Position numbers and translations under genes: made by a program. The notes under the pieces are model-generated. The model saw nothing but the letters and a program-made list of their open reading frames with translations. It had not been told where the DNA came from and ran no database searches. From Pseudomonas maioricensis (lineage in GTDB: Bacteria > Pseudomonadota > Gammaproteobacteria > Pseudomonadales > Pseudomonadaceae), in assembly GCF_022790535.1 (NCBI RefSeq), contig NZ_LOHG01000012.1, positions 6,516-70,515 of the forward strand: a stretch of 64,000 bases of DNA, read 5' to 3'. Below, in pieces: positions 35,372 through 43,624 of the stretch. How positions within the stretch are numbered: position 1 is the first letter of the stretch; each line of letters opens with the position of its first letter.

Positions 35372-36331
35372 ATGGAACATCGTGAAGCGCTGATTGCGCT
35401 GCGAACCTTTCTTTCCACGCAGATTCTCGGCCAGGAAAAACTGATCGAACGTCTCCTGATCGCCCTGCTCGCCGACGGCCACATGCTGGTCGAAGGTGCC
35501 CCAGGTCTGGCCAAGACCAAAGCGATCAAAGAACTGGCAGAAGGCATCGAAGCACAATTCCATCGCATTCAATTCACCCCCGACCTGCTACCCGCCGACA
35601 TCACCGGCACCGAGATTTATCGTCCGGAAACCGGCAGCTTCGTCTTCCAGCAAGGGCCGATCTTCCACAACCTGGTGCTGGCGGACGAAATCAACCGCGC
35701 ACCGGCCAAGGTCCAGTCGGCACTGCTCGAAGCCATGGCCGAGCGCCAGGTCAGCGTCGGTCGCAGTACCTACGACCTGTCGCCACTGTTTCTGGTCATG
35801 GCCACCCAGAACCCTATCGAGCAGGAAGGCACCTACCCGCTGCCTGAAGCCCAGCTCGACCGTTTCCTGATGCACGTCAAAATCGGCTTCCCTGACGCCT
35901 CGGTAGAACGCAAGATTCTTGCTCAGGCCCGTGGTGAAGCGCTGAACGGCGAAACCAAGCCGGAGCGGCGGGTCAGCCAGCAGGCGATTTTCGCCGCGCG
36001 TAAGGAAATCCTCGGCCTGTACATGGCTGATGCGGTGGAGGAATACCTGGTGCAGTTGGTTATGGCGACTCGCACCCCGGCCAAGTTCGATGCGGAAATG
36101 GCTGAATGGATTTCCTACGGTGCCAGCCCTCGCGGTTCCATTGCGCTTGATCGCTGCGCCCGTGCTCATGCGTGGCTCGCCGGGCGTGATTTTGTGAGCC
36201 CGGAAGACATTCAGGCAGTGCTGTTCGACGTGCTGCGCCACCGGATCATCCTGTCGTTCGAAGCTGAAGCCGCGGGGATTGATCAGGATCGGGTGATCCA
36301 GCGCATTCTTGATGTCGTGGCTGTTGCGTGA
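35372..36331 (+). CDS. MoxR-family AAA+ ATPase
   Basis: A 319-residue MoxR ATPase. Walker A is GAPGLAKT at residues 42-49, Walker B is LVLADEINRAP, and sensor-1 is VMATQNPIEQEGTYPLPEAQ. Start at ATG 35372 (MEHREAL) behind AGGAA; an upstream in-frame extension lacks a ribosome site. MoxR proteins act as chaperone-like remodellers together with von Willebrand A partners, which are encoded just downstream. First gene of a six-gene operon whose members overlap or are separated by 4 bases. Confidence 0.92.
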   Translation: MEHREALIALRTFLSTQILGQEKLIERLLIALLADGHMLVEGAPGLAKTKAIKELAEGIEAQFHRIQFTPDLLPADITGTEIYRPETGSFVFQQGPIFHNLVLADEINRAPAKVQSALLEAMAERQVSVGRSTYDLSPLFLVMATQNPIEQEGTYPLPEAQLDRFLMHVKIGFPDASVERKILAQARGEALNGETKPERRVSQQAIFAARKEILGLYMADAVEEYLVQLVMATRTPAKFDAEMAEWISYGASPRGSIALDRCARAHAWLAGRDFVSPEDIQAVLFDVLRHRIILSFEAEAAGIDQDRVIQRILDVVAVA

Positions 36332-36335
36332 AGCC

Positions 36336-37280
36336 ATGCAACCCTACCTGATCCCCCAGCCGGGTATTCGCGTCAGCCTCACCGAGCTGATCGAGATGCG
36401 TCATCGCGTCCGCGAAGTCCAGTTGTTCTCCACCCCGAGCCAGCGCAGCCCGTTGATTGGCCTGCACCATTCCAAGCTGCGCGGCCGGGGTGTGGATTTT
36501 GATCAGGTGCGGGTCTATCAGGCGGGCGACGACGTGCGCAGCATCGACTGGCGTGTGACGGCCCGTACTCAGGAGCCGCACACCAAGCTGTTTCACGAAG
36601 AACGCGAACGACCGATTTTCATTCTGGTCGAGCAAAGCCGTCGCCTGTTCTTCGGCTCCGGGCTGATGTTCAAGTCCGTGCTCGCCGCCCAGGCTGCGGC
36701 GCTGATCGGCTGGGCCGCGTTGATCCACAACGATCGGGTTGGCGGGCTGGTGTTCGGCGACAACGAGCATTACGAGATCAAGCCGCGCCGCAGCAAGCAG
36801 AGCCTGCTGCAGTTGCTCAACCGGATGGTCAGGGTCAATCAGTCGCTGCACACCGAAATTGCTGCCGACCGCGACGCACTCGGCATCGCTTTGCGGCGAG
36901 CACGCGAGGTGCTGCGGCCGGGCAGTCTGGTGATTGTCCTGTGTGATGAACGCGCACTGACCGATGCCGCGGAACAACAACTAAGCCTGTTGTCGCGGCA
37001 TTGCGACCTGCTGTTGTTGCCGTTGTCCGACCCGCTGGATCATGCCCTTCCCGCCTCCGGCCTGCTGCGCTTTGCAGAACGCGGCGCGCAGCTGGAAATG
37101 GACACCCTGAACCCCGAACTGCGCCAGGCCTATCGGGCCCAGGGCGAGGCGCGTAAAGACCGTTGGGAAATGCTCGCGAAGAAACTGCGTGTGCTGTTGA
37201 TGCCGCTGAGCACCCAGCAGGAAATGGTCGAACAACTCCGTGAATACCTGAACGCTCAGCGCCCGGTGAAACGCAAATGA
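36336..37280 (+). CDS. DUF58 domain protein
   Basis: A 314-residue protein with the DUF58 signature GDDVRSIDWRVTARTQEPHT and a following degenerate VWA-like fold. No membrane segments. DUF58 proteins regularly occur between MoxR and Bat-type VWA proteins and probably link the ATPase to the membrane partners. I chose the ATG at 36336, four bases after the moxR stop; an earlier ATG at 36312 lies inside moxR. The stop overlaps the next gene by four bases (ATGA). Confidence 0.88.
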   Translation: MQPYLIPQPGIRVSLTELIEMRHRVREVQLFSTPSQRSPLIGLHHSKLRGRGVDFDQVRVYQAGDDVRSIDWRVTARTQEPHTKLFHEERERPIFILVEQSRRLFFGSGLMFKSVLAAQAAALIGWAALIHNDRVGGLVFGDNEHYEIKPRRSKQSLLQLLNRMVRVNQSLHTEIAADRDALGIALRRAREVLRPGSLVIVLCDERALTDAAEQQLSLLSRHCDLLLLPLSDPLDHALPASGLLRFAERGAQLEMDTLNPELRQAYRAQGEARKDRWEMLAKKLRVLLMPLSTQQEMVEQLREYLNAQRPVKRK

Positions 37281-37771
37281 ACCCGCTGGACCAACTGCAA
37301 CCGCTGATTGCCCCGCAAGCCGTGGGCTTCTGGCCGCTGGCTCCGGGCTGGTGGCTACTGTTGCTGCTGGTTCCGCTGGCCGGTTGGGGGTTGTGGCGAG
37401 TGCGGCATGTGCTGCCAGTGAAAACCCGGGTTCGCCGTGCCGAACTGCCGCTGGACCCTGTGCGCGTTGCAGCCCTCGCCGAACTCGCCAACATGCCCAA
37501 GCCTTATGACGGCGCTCCGGCCGGTGCCTGGTTGCAGCAAATCAATGGTTTGCTGAAAAGACTGTGCCGCAACCACTATCCGTACAGCCAGAGCCATACG
37601 CTGAATGGCCGCAAATGGCTGGCGTTTCTCGACAACCGCTGCCCGGCCGCCGGCTTGACGCGCTGGATGGTGCTGGTTGAAGGCGTGTACAAGCCCGAAT
37701 GCAAACTCGACGACAAGGCCATCAATGGTCTGACGCAATCCGTTGAAACCTGGATTCGCAAACATGTTTGA
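37277..37771 (+). CDS. DUF4381 membrane protein
   Basis: A 164-residue protein with one strong membrane helix at about residues 20-40 (GWWLLLLLVPLAGWGLW) after a short N-terminus starting MNPLDQLQPL. The cytosolic or periplasmic remainder is helical with a conserved FLDNRCP segment. It matches the DUF4381 component normally found in MoxR/Bat operons. Starts inside the DUF58 gene end (ATGA overlap) and overlaps the next gene by 8 bases. Confidence 0.85.
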   Translation: MNPLDQLQPLIAPQAVGFWPLAPGWWLLLLLVPLAGWGLWRVRHVLPVKTRVRRAELPLDPVRVAALAELANMPKPYDGAPAGAWLQQINGLLKRLCRNHYPYSQSHTLNGRKWLAFLDNRCPAAGLTRWMVLVEGVYKPECKLDDKAINGLTQSVETWIRKHV

Positions 37772-38846
37772 GTTCGCCTGGCCGTGGGTATTCGCCCTGC
37801 TGCCCTTGCCGTGGCTGATGCGGCTGCTGTTGCCCGGTGCCGACAGCGGCGAAGCGGCACTCAAAGTCAGCTTTCTCGGTGATCTGGAGGAATTGGTCGG
37901 GCGGCGCGCCAAAGTCGCCCTGCCCGGCTGGCGCCAGCAACTACCGTTTATCCTGATCTGGTTACTGCTGCTGGTCGCGGCTGCCCGCCCGCAATGGCTG
38001 GGCGAGCCGCGGCCATTGCCGTCCAGCGGTCGGGACCTTCTGGTCGCCGTGGATGTTTCCGGCTCCATGGATTACCCGGACATGGAATGGAAAAGCGACG
38101 AAGTCAGCCGGCTGGTTCTGGTGCAGCATTTGCTGGGTGACTTTCTGCAAGGCCGCAAGGGTGATCGAGTCGGCCTGATCCTGTTTGGCAGCCAGGCATT
38201 TGTTCAAGCCCCGCTGACCTTCGACCGCCACACGGTACGCGTCTGGCTGGATGAAGCACGCATTGGCATCGCCGGGAAAAATACCGCTATCGGCGATGCC
38301 ATTGGCCTGGCCTTGAAACGCTTGCGCCTTCGCCCGGCGCAGAGCCGCGTGCTGGTACTGGTCACCGACGGCGCCAACAATGGCGGGCAGATTGATCCGG
38401 TCACCGCCGCGCGTCTGGCGGCCGAACAACAGGTGAAGATTTACACGATTGGCATCGGCTCTGACCCAAACAAAGAAGGCTCGCTGGGCATGCTTGGGCT
38501 CAACCCCAGCCTGGACCTGGATGAGCCGACCCTCAAGGAAATCGCCCAGTTGACCGGCGGGCGGTATTTCCGTGCGAGGGACGGCGACCAGTTGGAAAAA
38601 ATTCGTCAGACCCTCGACGCGCTTGAGCCGGTTGCGCAACAACAGACTCAGGCACGCCCTGCTCAGGCGCTTTATCACTGGCCACTGGCGATGGCGATGC
38701 TGCTGAGCGTGCTGCTGGTTGTGCACGAACGCTGGCCGAACAACCCGGTGCACCGCGTGCTCAACCGCCAACGCTTTGTTCGTGATGGTCAGCATTGGCG
38801 TCAGCGGGTCGGGCAACAAGTCAAACGTCTGGGGCGCCGCCGATGA
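37764..38846 (+). CDS. BatA-like VWA-domain membrane protein
   Basis: A 360-residue protein with membrane helices at about residues 5-25 and 55-75, a VWA domain at about 90-290 and a C-terminal helix near 305-325. The metal site is intact: DVSGSM puts Asp97, Ser99 and Ser101 in MIDAS positions, with GKNTAIGDAIGLAL and the later aspartate in VLVTDGANNGG. Start ATG 37764 (MFEFAWPW) overlaps the DUF4381 gene. The VWA domain should face the periplasm and bind protein ligands. Confidence 0.88.
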   Translation: MFEFAWPWVFALLPLPWLMRLLLPGADSGEAALKVSFLGDLEELVGRRAKVALPGWRQQLPFILIWLLLLVAAARPQWLGEPRPLPSSGRDLLVAVDVSGSMDYPDMEWKSDEVSRLVLVQHLLGDFLQGRKGDRVGLILFGSQAFVQAPLTFDRHTVRVWLDEARIGIAGKNTAIGDAIGLALKRLRLRPAQSRVLVLVTDGANNGGQIDPVTAARLAAEQQVKIYTIGIGSDPNKEGSLGMLGLNPSLDLDEPTLKEIAQLTGGRYFRARDGDQLEKIRQTLDALEPVAQQQTQARPAQALYHWPLAMAMLLSVLLVVHERWPNNPVHRVLNRQRFVRDGQHWRQRVGQQVKRLGRRR

Positions 38847-40582
38847 TTGCGCTGTGGCCGCACTGGTTCCGCCCTTGGTGGTTGTTGCTCCTGCCGTTAC
38901 TGGGCTGGCTGCTTTGGCAACTCTGGAATCGACAGAAACGTGCCGGGCGCTGGCAAATGATTCTGCCCCCTGCGTTCCATTCCGTCCTGCTCAGCGGCGG
39001 CCGCGGTCGCGACAGTAAAAAACCGTGGATCGTGCTCGGCATTGCCTGGCTGCTGGGCTTGCTGGCGCTGCTCGGCCCTGGCTGGCAGCGGGTCGAACAG
39101 TTGAGCCAGAAGCCTGTTGATCCGCTGGTGGTGATGCTGGAACTGACCCCGGAAATGCTCGCCACCGATGCCCCGCCGACGCGACTGGAACAAGCCCGTC
39201 GTAAACTGATGGACCTGTTGCAGGCCCGCAGCGATTCGCAAACGGCGATCATCGTCTACTCCGGTAGCGCCCATACGCTGGTGCCGCTGTCCGATGATCA
39301 GATCACTATTCGCAATCTGCTGGATGCGGTCAAACCGTCGATCATGCCGCAGGCCGGGCACCGCGCCGATCTGGCCGTCCACAAGGCGCTGGCCCTGCTC
39401 AAGCAAGGCGCGCTGGGACGTGGCCGTTTGTTGATCATCGGCTCATCGCTGAGCGAACAGGAACGCCAGGGTATTCGTCAGGCGCTGGTCGGCCAGTCAC
39501 CGCCGCTGCTGATTCTCGGGGTTGGCACCGCTGAAGGCGCACCGGTTGAGCAGGAAAAAGGCGGCCTGCTCAAAGACGCCCAGGGCGCAATTCTGCTGCC
39601 ACGTCTGGACAGTGCCAGCCTCACGGACTTTGCCGGGCAGGTCGGCGGTCAGTACCGGCAGTTGCGCATGGACGATCACGATCTACGCGAACTGGGCTTG
39701 CTGGACAGCCCGAAACAAGTACAAAACGATGGGCAACTGATTCAACTCGACAGCTGGACCGACCAGGGCTACTGGTTCCTGCTGCCGCTGTTGCTGCTGG
39801 CGGCTTGCGCCGGACGTCGCGGCTGGCTGCTGTGCCTGCCGCTATTAATGGCGCTGCCGCAGAACAGCTATGCCTTCGAGTTCGCCGATCTGTGGTTGCG
39901 CCCCGATCAGCAGGGTCAGCAACTGCTTGAGCAGCAGCGTCCCGCCGAAGCCGCTCAGCACTTTGAAAATTCCCAGTGGAAAGGCATCGCGCTGTACCAG
40001 GCCGGAGATTACGCCAGCGCCGCCCAGCGTTTTGCCGAGGGCAATAGCGCCGCCGACCATTACAATCGCGGGAATGCGCTGGCCCGCAATGGCGAACTTG
40101 AAGCCGCGCTGGACGCTTATGAGCAGGCACTGGAGCGCCAGCCTGACTTGCAGGCAGCCCTGCAGAACAAGGCATTGGTAGAAGAGGCGCTGGAGAAGAG
40201 TAAAGCGGCGGAACCTCAAGAGTCCGATCAGGCTCAAAGCCGCGACGACAACAGTGACGGCGAAAACCCGCAGAATCAGGCTGCGCCCCATCAGCGTACC
40301 GAAAGTCAGCAATCGGCCGAATCCGCCGAAGCCAGCACTGCCGACGGTGAGCCCTCGCCCGGTGAGTCGACAGTTCAACCCAAAGCTAACCAGCAGTCCG
40401 GTTCGCCGATGGATGACGAAGAAACCACCCGGCCACCGATCCGGCCGGCTGACGGCAATATAAATGGCGAACGGCGCCAGGCGCTTGAGCAATGGTTGCG
40501 GCAGATCCCGGATGATCCCGGCGAGCTGTTGCGACGTAAATTCTGGTATGAACAGCAACAGCGTCAGGAAAACACTCAATGA
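38843..40582 (+). CDS. BatB/BatC-like protein: VWA domain fused to TPR
   Basis: A 579-residue fusion. Two N-terminal membrane helices (about 10-28, 62-80) are followed by a VWA-like domain (about 95-290), a helix near 305-325, a TPR region (about 370-450; YNRGNALARNGELEAALDAY) and a low-complexity Q/S/E-rich tail. The expected metal motif DxSxS is degenerate, reading ELTPE at 100-104, so metal binding is doubtful in this domain, unlike in the preceding BatA-like protein. Start ATG overlaps the previous stop (ATGA). The VWA-TPR fusion is common in gammaproteobacterial versions of this operon. Confidence 0.85.
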   Translation: MIALWPHWFRPWWLLLLPLLGWLLWQLWNRQKRAGRWQMILPPAFHSVLLSGGRGRDSKKPWIVLGIAWLLGLLALLGPGWQRVEQLSQKPVDPLVVMLELTPEMLATDAPPTRLEQARRKLMDLLQARSDSQTAIIVYSGSAHTLVPLSDDQITIRNLLDAVKPSIMPQAGHRADLAVHKALALLKQGALGRGRLLIIGSSLSEQERQGIRQALVGQSPPLLILGVGTAEGAPVEQEKGGLLKDAQGAILLPRLDSASLTDFAGQVGGQYRQLRMDDHDLRELGLLDSPKQVQNDGQLIQLDSWTDQGYWFLLPLLLLAACAGRRGWLLCLPLLMALPQNSYAFEFADLWLRPDQQGQQLLEQQRPAEAAQHFENSQWKGIALYQAGDYASAAQRFAEGNSAADHYNRGNALARNGELEAALDAYEQALERQPDLQAALQNKALVEEALEKSKAAEPQESDQAQSRDDNSDGENPQNQAAPHQRTESQQSAESAEASTADGEPSPGESTVQPKANQQSGSPMDDEETTRPPIRPADGNINGERRQALEQWLRQIPDDPGELLRRKFWYEQQQRQENTQ

Positions 40583-42240
40583 GTCGCGCCTACTCCCTAT
40601 TGTTCGGCTTGCTGCTCAGCCTTGTTGCGCTGCCGGGCCAGGCTGCGGAACTGGTAGCCAGTGTCGACCGCACGCGGCTCAACTCCGGGGAAACGGTGGA
40701 GCTGACCCTGGAAACCAGCGACGTCACTCAATTTGGCAAGCCGGACCTGAGCGCTCTGGAAAACAGCTTCGACGTGGGCGGTACGCGGCAGATCAACCGC
40801 CTCAACACACTCGATGGCGGTAATCAGGCCACCACGCGCTGGATCATCACCCTGCTGCCAAAACAGACAGGGTCGGTGGAAATTCCTTCGCTGCAGCTGG
40901 GCGCGCTGAAGAGCCAGCCGATCAGCCTGCAGGTCATACAAAGCGACAACCCGGATCATGCCAGCCAACAGGCGCCCGTATTCGTCGAGGCGACGCTGGA
41001 TAAAGACACCGTTTACGTCCAGGCCCAGGCCGTATTGACCCTGCGGGTTTACCATTCGGTATCGCTGTTCGACGACAGTACCCTGAGCCCGCTGGAAATC
41101 CCCGAAGCACGGGTCGAGAAACTCGGCGAATCGCGAACCTACGAAAAGCTCATCAACGGTATCCGCCACGGCGTGATCGAAATGCGCTACGCGATTTATC
41201 CGCAACAAAGCGGCACGCTGGTGATACCGCCGCAGCACTTCAGCGCAACGCTGGTTCAGCCTAATAGCGACGGGCCTTCGAGCAATGAACCGGGCACGCC
41301 GTTCGGGCCACAGCCAGGCAAAGTGATGCGTGTCAGTTCGGCGCAATTGCCACTGACGGTCAAGGCCAAGCCTGCCAACTACCCGGCCGATGCGCCCTGG
41401 CTGCCCGCACGCAGCATTAACCTGAGCGAAAGCTGGAGCCCTGAGCCCGGCCGCAGTCAGGTAGGCGACTCACTGACCCGGACCATTACCCTCAAGGTCG
41501 AAGGCTTGTCCAGTGCACAGTTACCGCCATTGCCAGCGACAGAAGTCAGCGCCTTGCGACGTTATCCCGACCAGCCCAAGCTGGCCAACCTGACCAGCGA
41601 GCGTGGCCTGATTGGCACGCGTGAAGAACGTGAAGCGCTGGTGCCCACTCGTCCAGGTGCGATTGATTTACCAAGTGTTGACGTGGTCTGGTGGAACACC
41701 TTTGAAGACCATCTTGAACACTCGACCCTGCCCGCACGTACCTTGCAGGTCAGCATCAACCCGAGCCTGGCGGTGGACACACCGGTCAGCAGCGATCTTA
41801 ACGGTGTCACGGTCATAGGCCCGCCGGTATGGCCATGGCAGATGAGCACGCTGTTTTTTGCCGTCACCACGCTGATTGGTTTTGTCCTCTGGTGGCGCGC
41901 TCGTGGCCAGCCAGCCGTCACCCGCGCCGTGCAAACAGGACCAAGCCCGCGCACGGTGCTGGATGATCTCAAGCGCGCCAGCCTGGCGAATGACCCGCAA
42001 GCCACCCGTCAGGCACTGGACGCCTGGGCGCGTCAGCAACCGGAAACCCTGGCCGACATGGCTGCCCGCTTTGTGCCGCTGTCCGACGCACTGGATGGTC
42101 TCAATGGCGCGCTGTACAGCGAAACAGGCCAGCTCTGGCTGGGCGAACAACTATGGCGAGCAGTACGCACCCTGCCCGCTGCCGAACACATTCAGGACCC
42201 AACGGGCGAGCAGAGTCTGCCGCCGTTGTATCCAAAATAG
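40579..42240 (+). CDS. BatD-like protein (oxygen tolerance family)
   Basis: A 553-residue protein with a signal peptide at residues 1-22 (SLLFGLLLSLVALPGQAAE). An extended periplasmic region of beta domains follows, for example LVASVDRTRLNSGETVEL and later repeats, then a membrane helix near 425-445, and a short cytosolic helical tail. This is the BatD architecture. It ends the six-gene operon and starts inside the end of the preceding gene (ATGA). The operon as a whole probably assembles an envelope complex under the control of the MoxR ATPase; the client is unknown. Confidence 0.87.
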   Translation: MSRAYSLLFGLLLSLVALPGQAAELVASVDRTRLNSGETVELTLETSDVTQFGKPDLSALENSFDVGGTRQINRLNTLDGGNQATTRWIITLLPKQTGSVEIPSLQLGALKSQPISLQVIQSDNPDHASQQAPVFVEATLDKDTVYVQAQAVLTLRVYHSVSLFDDSTLSPLEIPEARVEKLGESRTYEKLINGIRHGVIEMRYAIYPQQSGTLVIPPQHFSATLVQPNSDGPSSNEPGTPFGPQPGKVMRVSSAQLPLTVKAKPANYPADAPWLPARSINLSESWSPEPGRSQVGDSLTRTITLKVEGLSSAQLPPLPATEVSALRRYPDQPKLANLTSERGLIGTREEREALVPTRPGAIDLPSVDVVWWNTFEDHLEHSTLPARTLQVSINPSLAVDTPVSSDLNGVTVIGPPVWPWQMSTLFFAVTTLIGFVLWWRARGQPAVTRAVQTGPSPRTVLDDLKRASLANDPQATRQALDAWARQQPETLADMAARFVPLSDALDGLNGALYSETGQLWLGEQLWRAVRTLPAAEHIQDPTGEQSLPPLYPK

Positions 42241-42254
42241 AATCACGCCGCTAA

Positions 42255-42349
42255 CCCTGTAGGAGCTGCCGAAGGCTGCGAAGGCATCTTCGTACTCGCC
42301 GCAATGAATCGGTAAACCGATATCGCAGCCTTCGGCAGCTCCTACAGGG
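42255..42349. repeat. REPIN, family A
   Basis: Arms of 27 bases, starting CCCTGTAGGAGCTGCCGAAG, are perfect inverted copies of each other around a 41-base spacer. It begins 15 bases after the BatD-like stop codon and ends 31 bases before sbcD, so it separates the two operons and likely forms the 3' end of the first. Confidence 0.93.
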
Positions 42350-42379
42350 TCAATAGCGCCGAATAAACAAGGTAAAAAC

Positions 42380-43624
42380 ATGCGACTGTTCCACACCTCC
42401 GACTGGCACCTCGGCCAGAACCTTCATGGCCAGGAGCGGGACTTCGAACACGCCAGCTTTCTGACCTGGCTACTGGCGCGGCTCGCCGAGCGGCAGCCTG
42501 ATGTGCTGCTGATTGCCGGTGACATCTTCGACACCGTCAACCCGCCGGTTAAATCCCAGGAGCGGCTGTACGACTTCATCGTCAGCGCCCACGAGCAACA
42601 ACCGCTGCTGACCATCGTGATGATTGCCGGTAACCATGACTCCGGTTCGCGTATCGAACTGCCCGCGCCGTTGATGCGGCGTTTGCGCACCCACGCATTG
42701 GGTCGGGTGCTATGGCTCGACGACGGCACTCTGGATGTCGAACGCCTGTTACTGCCACTGCCCGACGCCACAGGTGAAATCGGCGCGTGGTGCCTGGCCC
42801 TGCCTTTCCTGCGCCCTGCTGAAGTCACCGGCGCAACTCTGGGCGACGACTACTTGCGCGGCATTGGCCGCGTGCATGAACTGCTGATCGAAGCGGCCAA
42901 TCTGAAGCGCCAACCGGGACAGGCGCTGATCGCCATCAGCCACGCACACATGGCCGGTGGTTCGGTCTCGGAAGACTCCGAGCGCAGCCTGATCATTGGT
43001 AACGCCGAAGCGCTGCCTGCAAGCCTGTTCGGGCCGAGTATCACCTACGTTGCCCTAGGCCACTTGCACAAGCCGCAGCGAGTCAACGGCGAAGAACGCA
43101 TTCGTTACTGCGGCTCGCCGATCCCCTTGTCATTTTCGGAAATCGGCTACCAGCATCAGATTCTCGAAATCGATTGCGACGGCGATCAACTGCGCAGCGT
43201 CGAAACACTGCTGATTCCCCGCGCCGTCAACCTGCAACGGATCGGCCCGGCACCGCTGGCCGAGCTGCTGCTGCAACTCAAAGACCTGCCCGACATCGAC
43301 CTGCTGGCCGACATTGATCGCCAGCCCTGGCTGGAAGTGCGCGTGCGACTGGATGAACCCCAGCCGGACCTGCGTAACCAGATAGAAGGCGCACTGGAAG
43401 GCAAAGCCGTGCGGTTGGTGCGGATCGGCGCCGAATATGCCGGTAAAGGCAGCGGTGACGGTGATGACAGTGACGAAGGCCTGATCGAACTGGATCAGCT
43501 CAGCCCACAAGAGCTGTTCAGCCGCGCATGGCTGGATAACTATGGCAGCGAGGTCGACGAACAAACCCTGAGTGACTTCGCCACGCTGTTGCAGGAAGTC
43601 CAGCTGGAGAGCGAACAACCATGA
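42380..43624 (+). CDS. sbcD: Exonuclease SbcCD subunit D (nuclease)
   Basis: A 414-residue Mre11-type phosphoesterase. Metal-binding motifs appear in order: HTSDWHLGQ (Asp8, His10), AGDIFDTVNPP, AGNHDSGSR, ISHAHMAGG, and YVALGHLHKPQ. The C-terminal capping domain follows. With SbcC it cuts hairpins and processes DNA ends. AAGGTAAAAAC lies before the ATG. The stop overlaps the sbcC start by four bases. Confidence 0.96.
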   Translation: MRLFHTSDWHLGQNLHGQERDFEHASFLTWLLARLAERQPDVLLIAGDIFDTVNPPVKSQERLYDFIVSAHEQQPLLTIVMIAGNHDSGSRIELPAPLMRRLRTHALGRVLWLDDGTLDVERLLLPLPDATGEIGAWCLALPFLRPAEVTGATLGDDYLRGIGRVHELLIEAANLKRQPGQALIAISHAHMAGGSVSEDSERSLIIGNAEALPASLFGPSITYVALGHLHKPQRVNGEERIRYCGSPIPLSFSEIGYQHQILEIDCDGDQLRSVETLLIPRAVNLQRIGPAPLAELLLQLKDLPDIDLLADIDRQPWLEVRVRLDEPQPDLRNQIEGALEGKAVRLVRIGAEYAGKGSGDGDDSDEGLIELDQLSPQELFSRAWLDNYGSEVDEQTLSDFATLLQEVQLESEQP

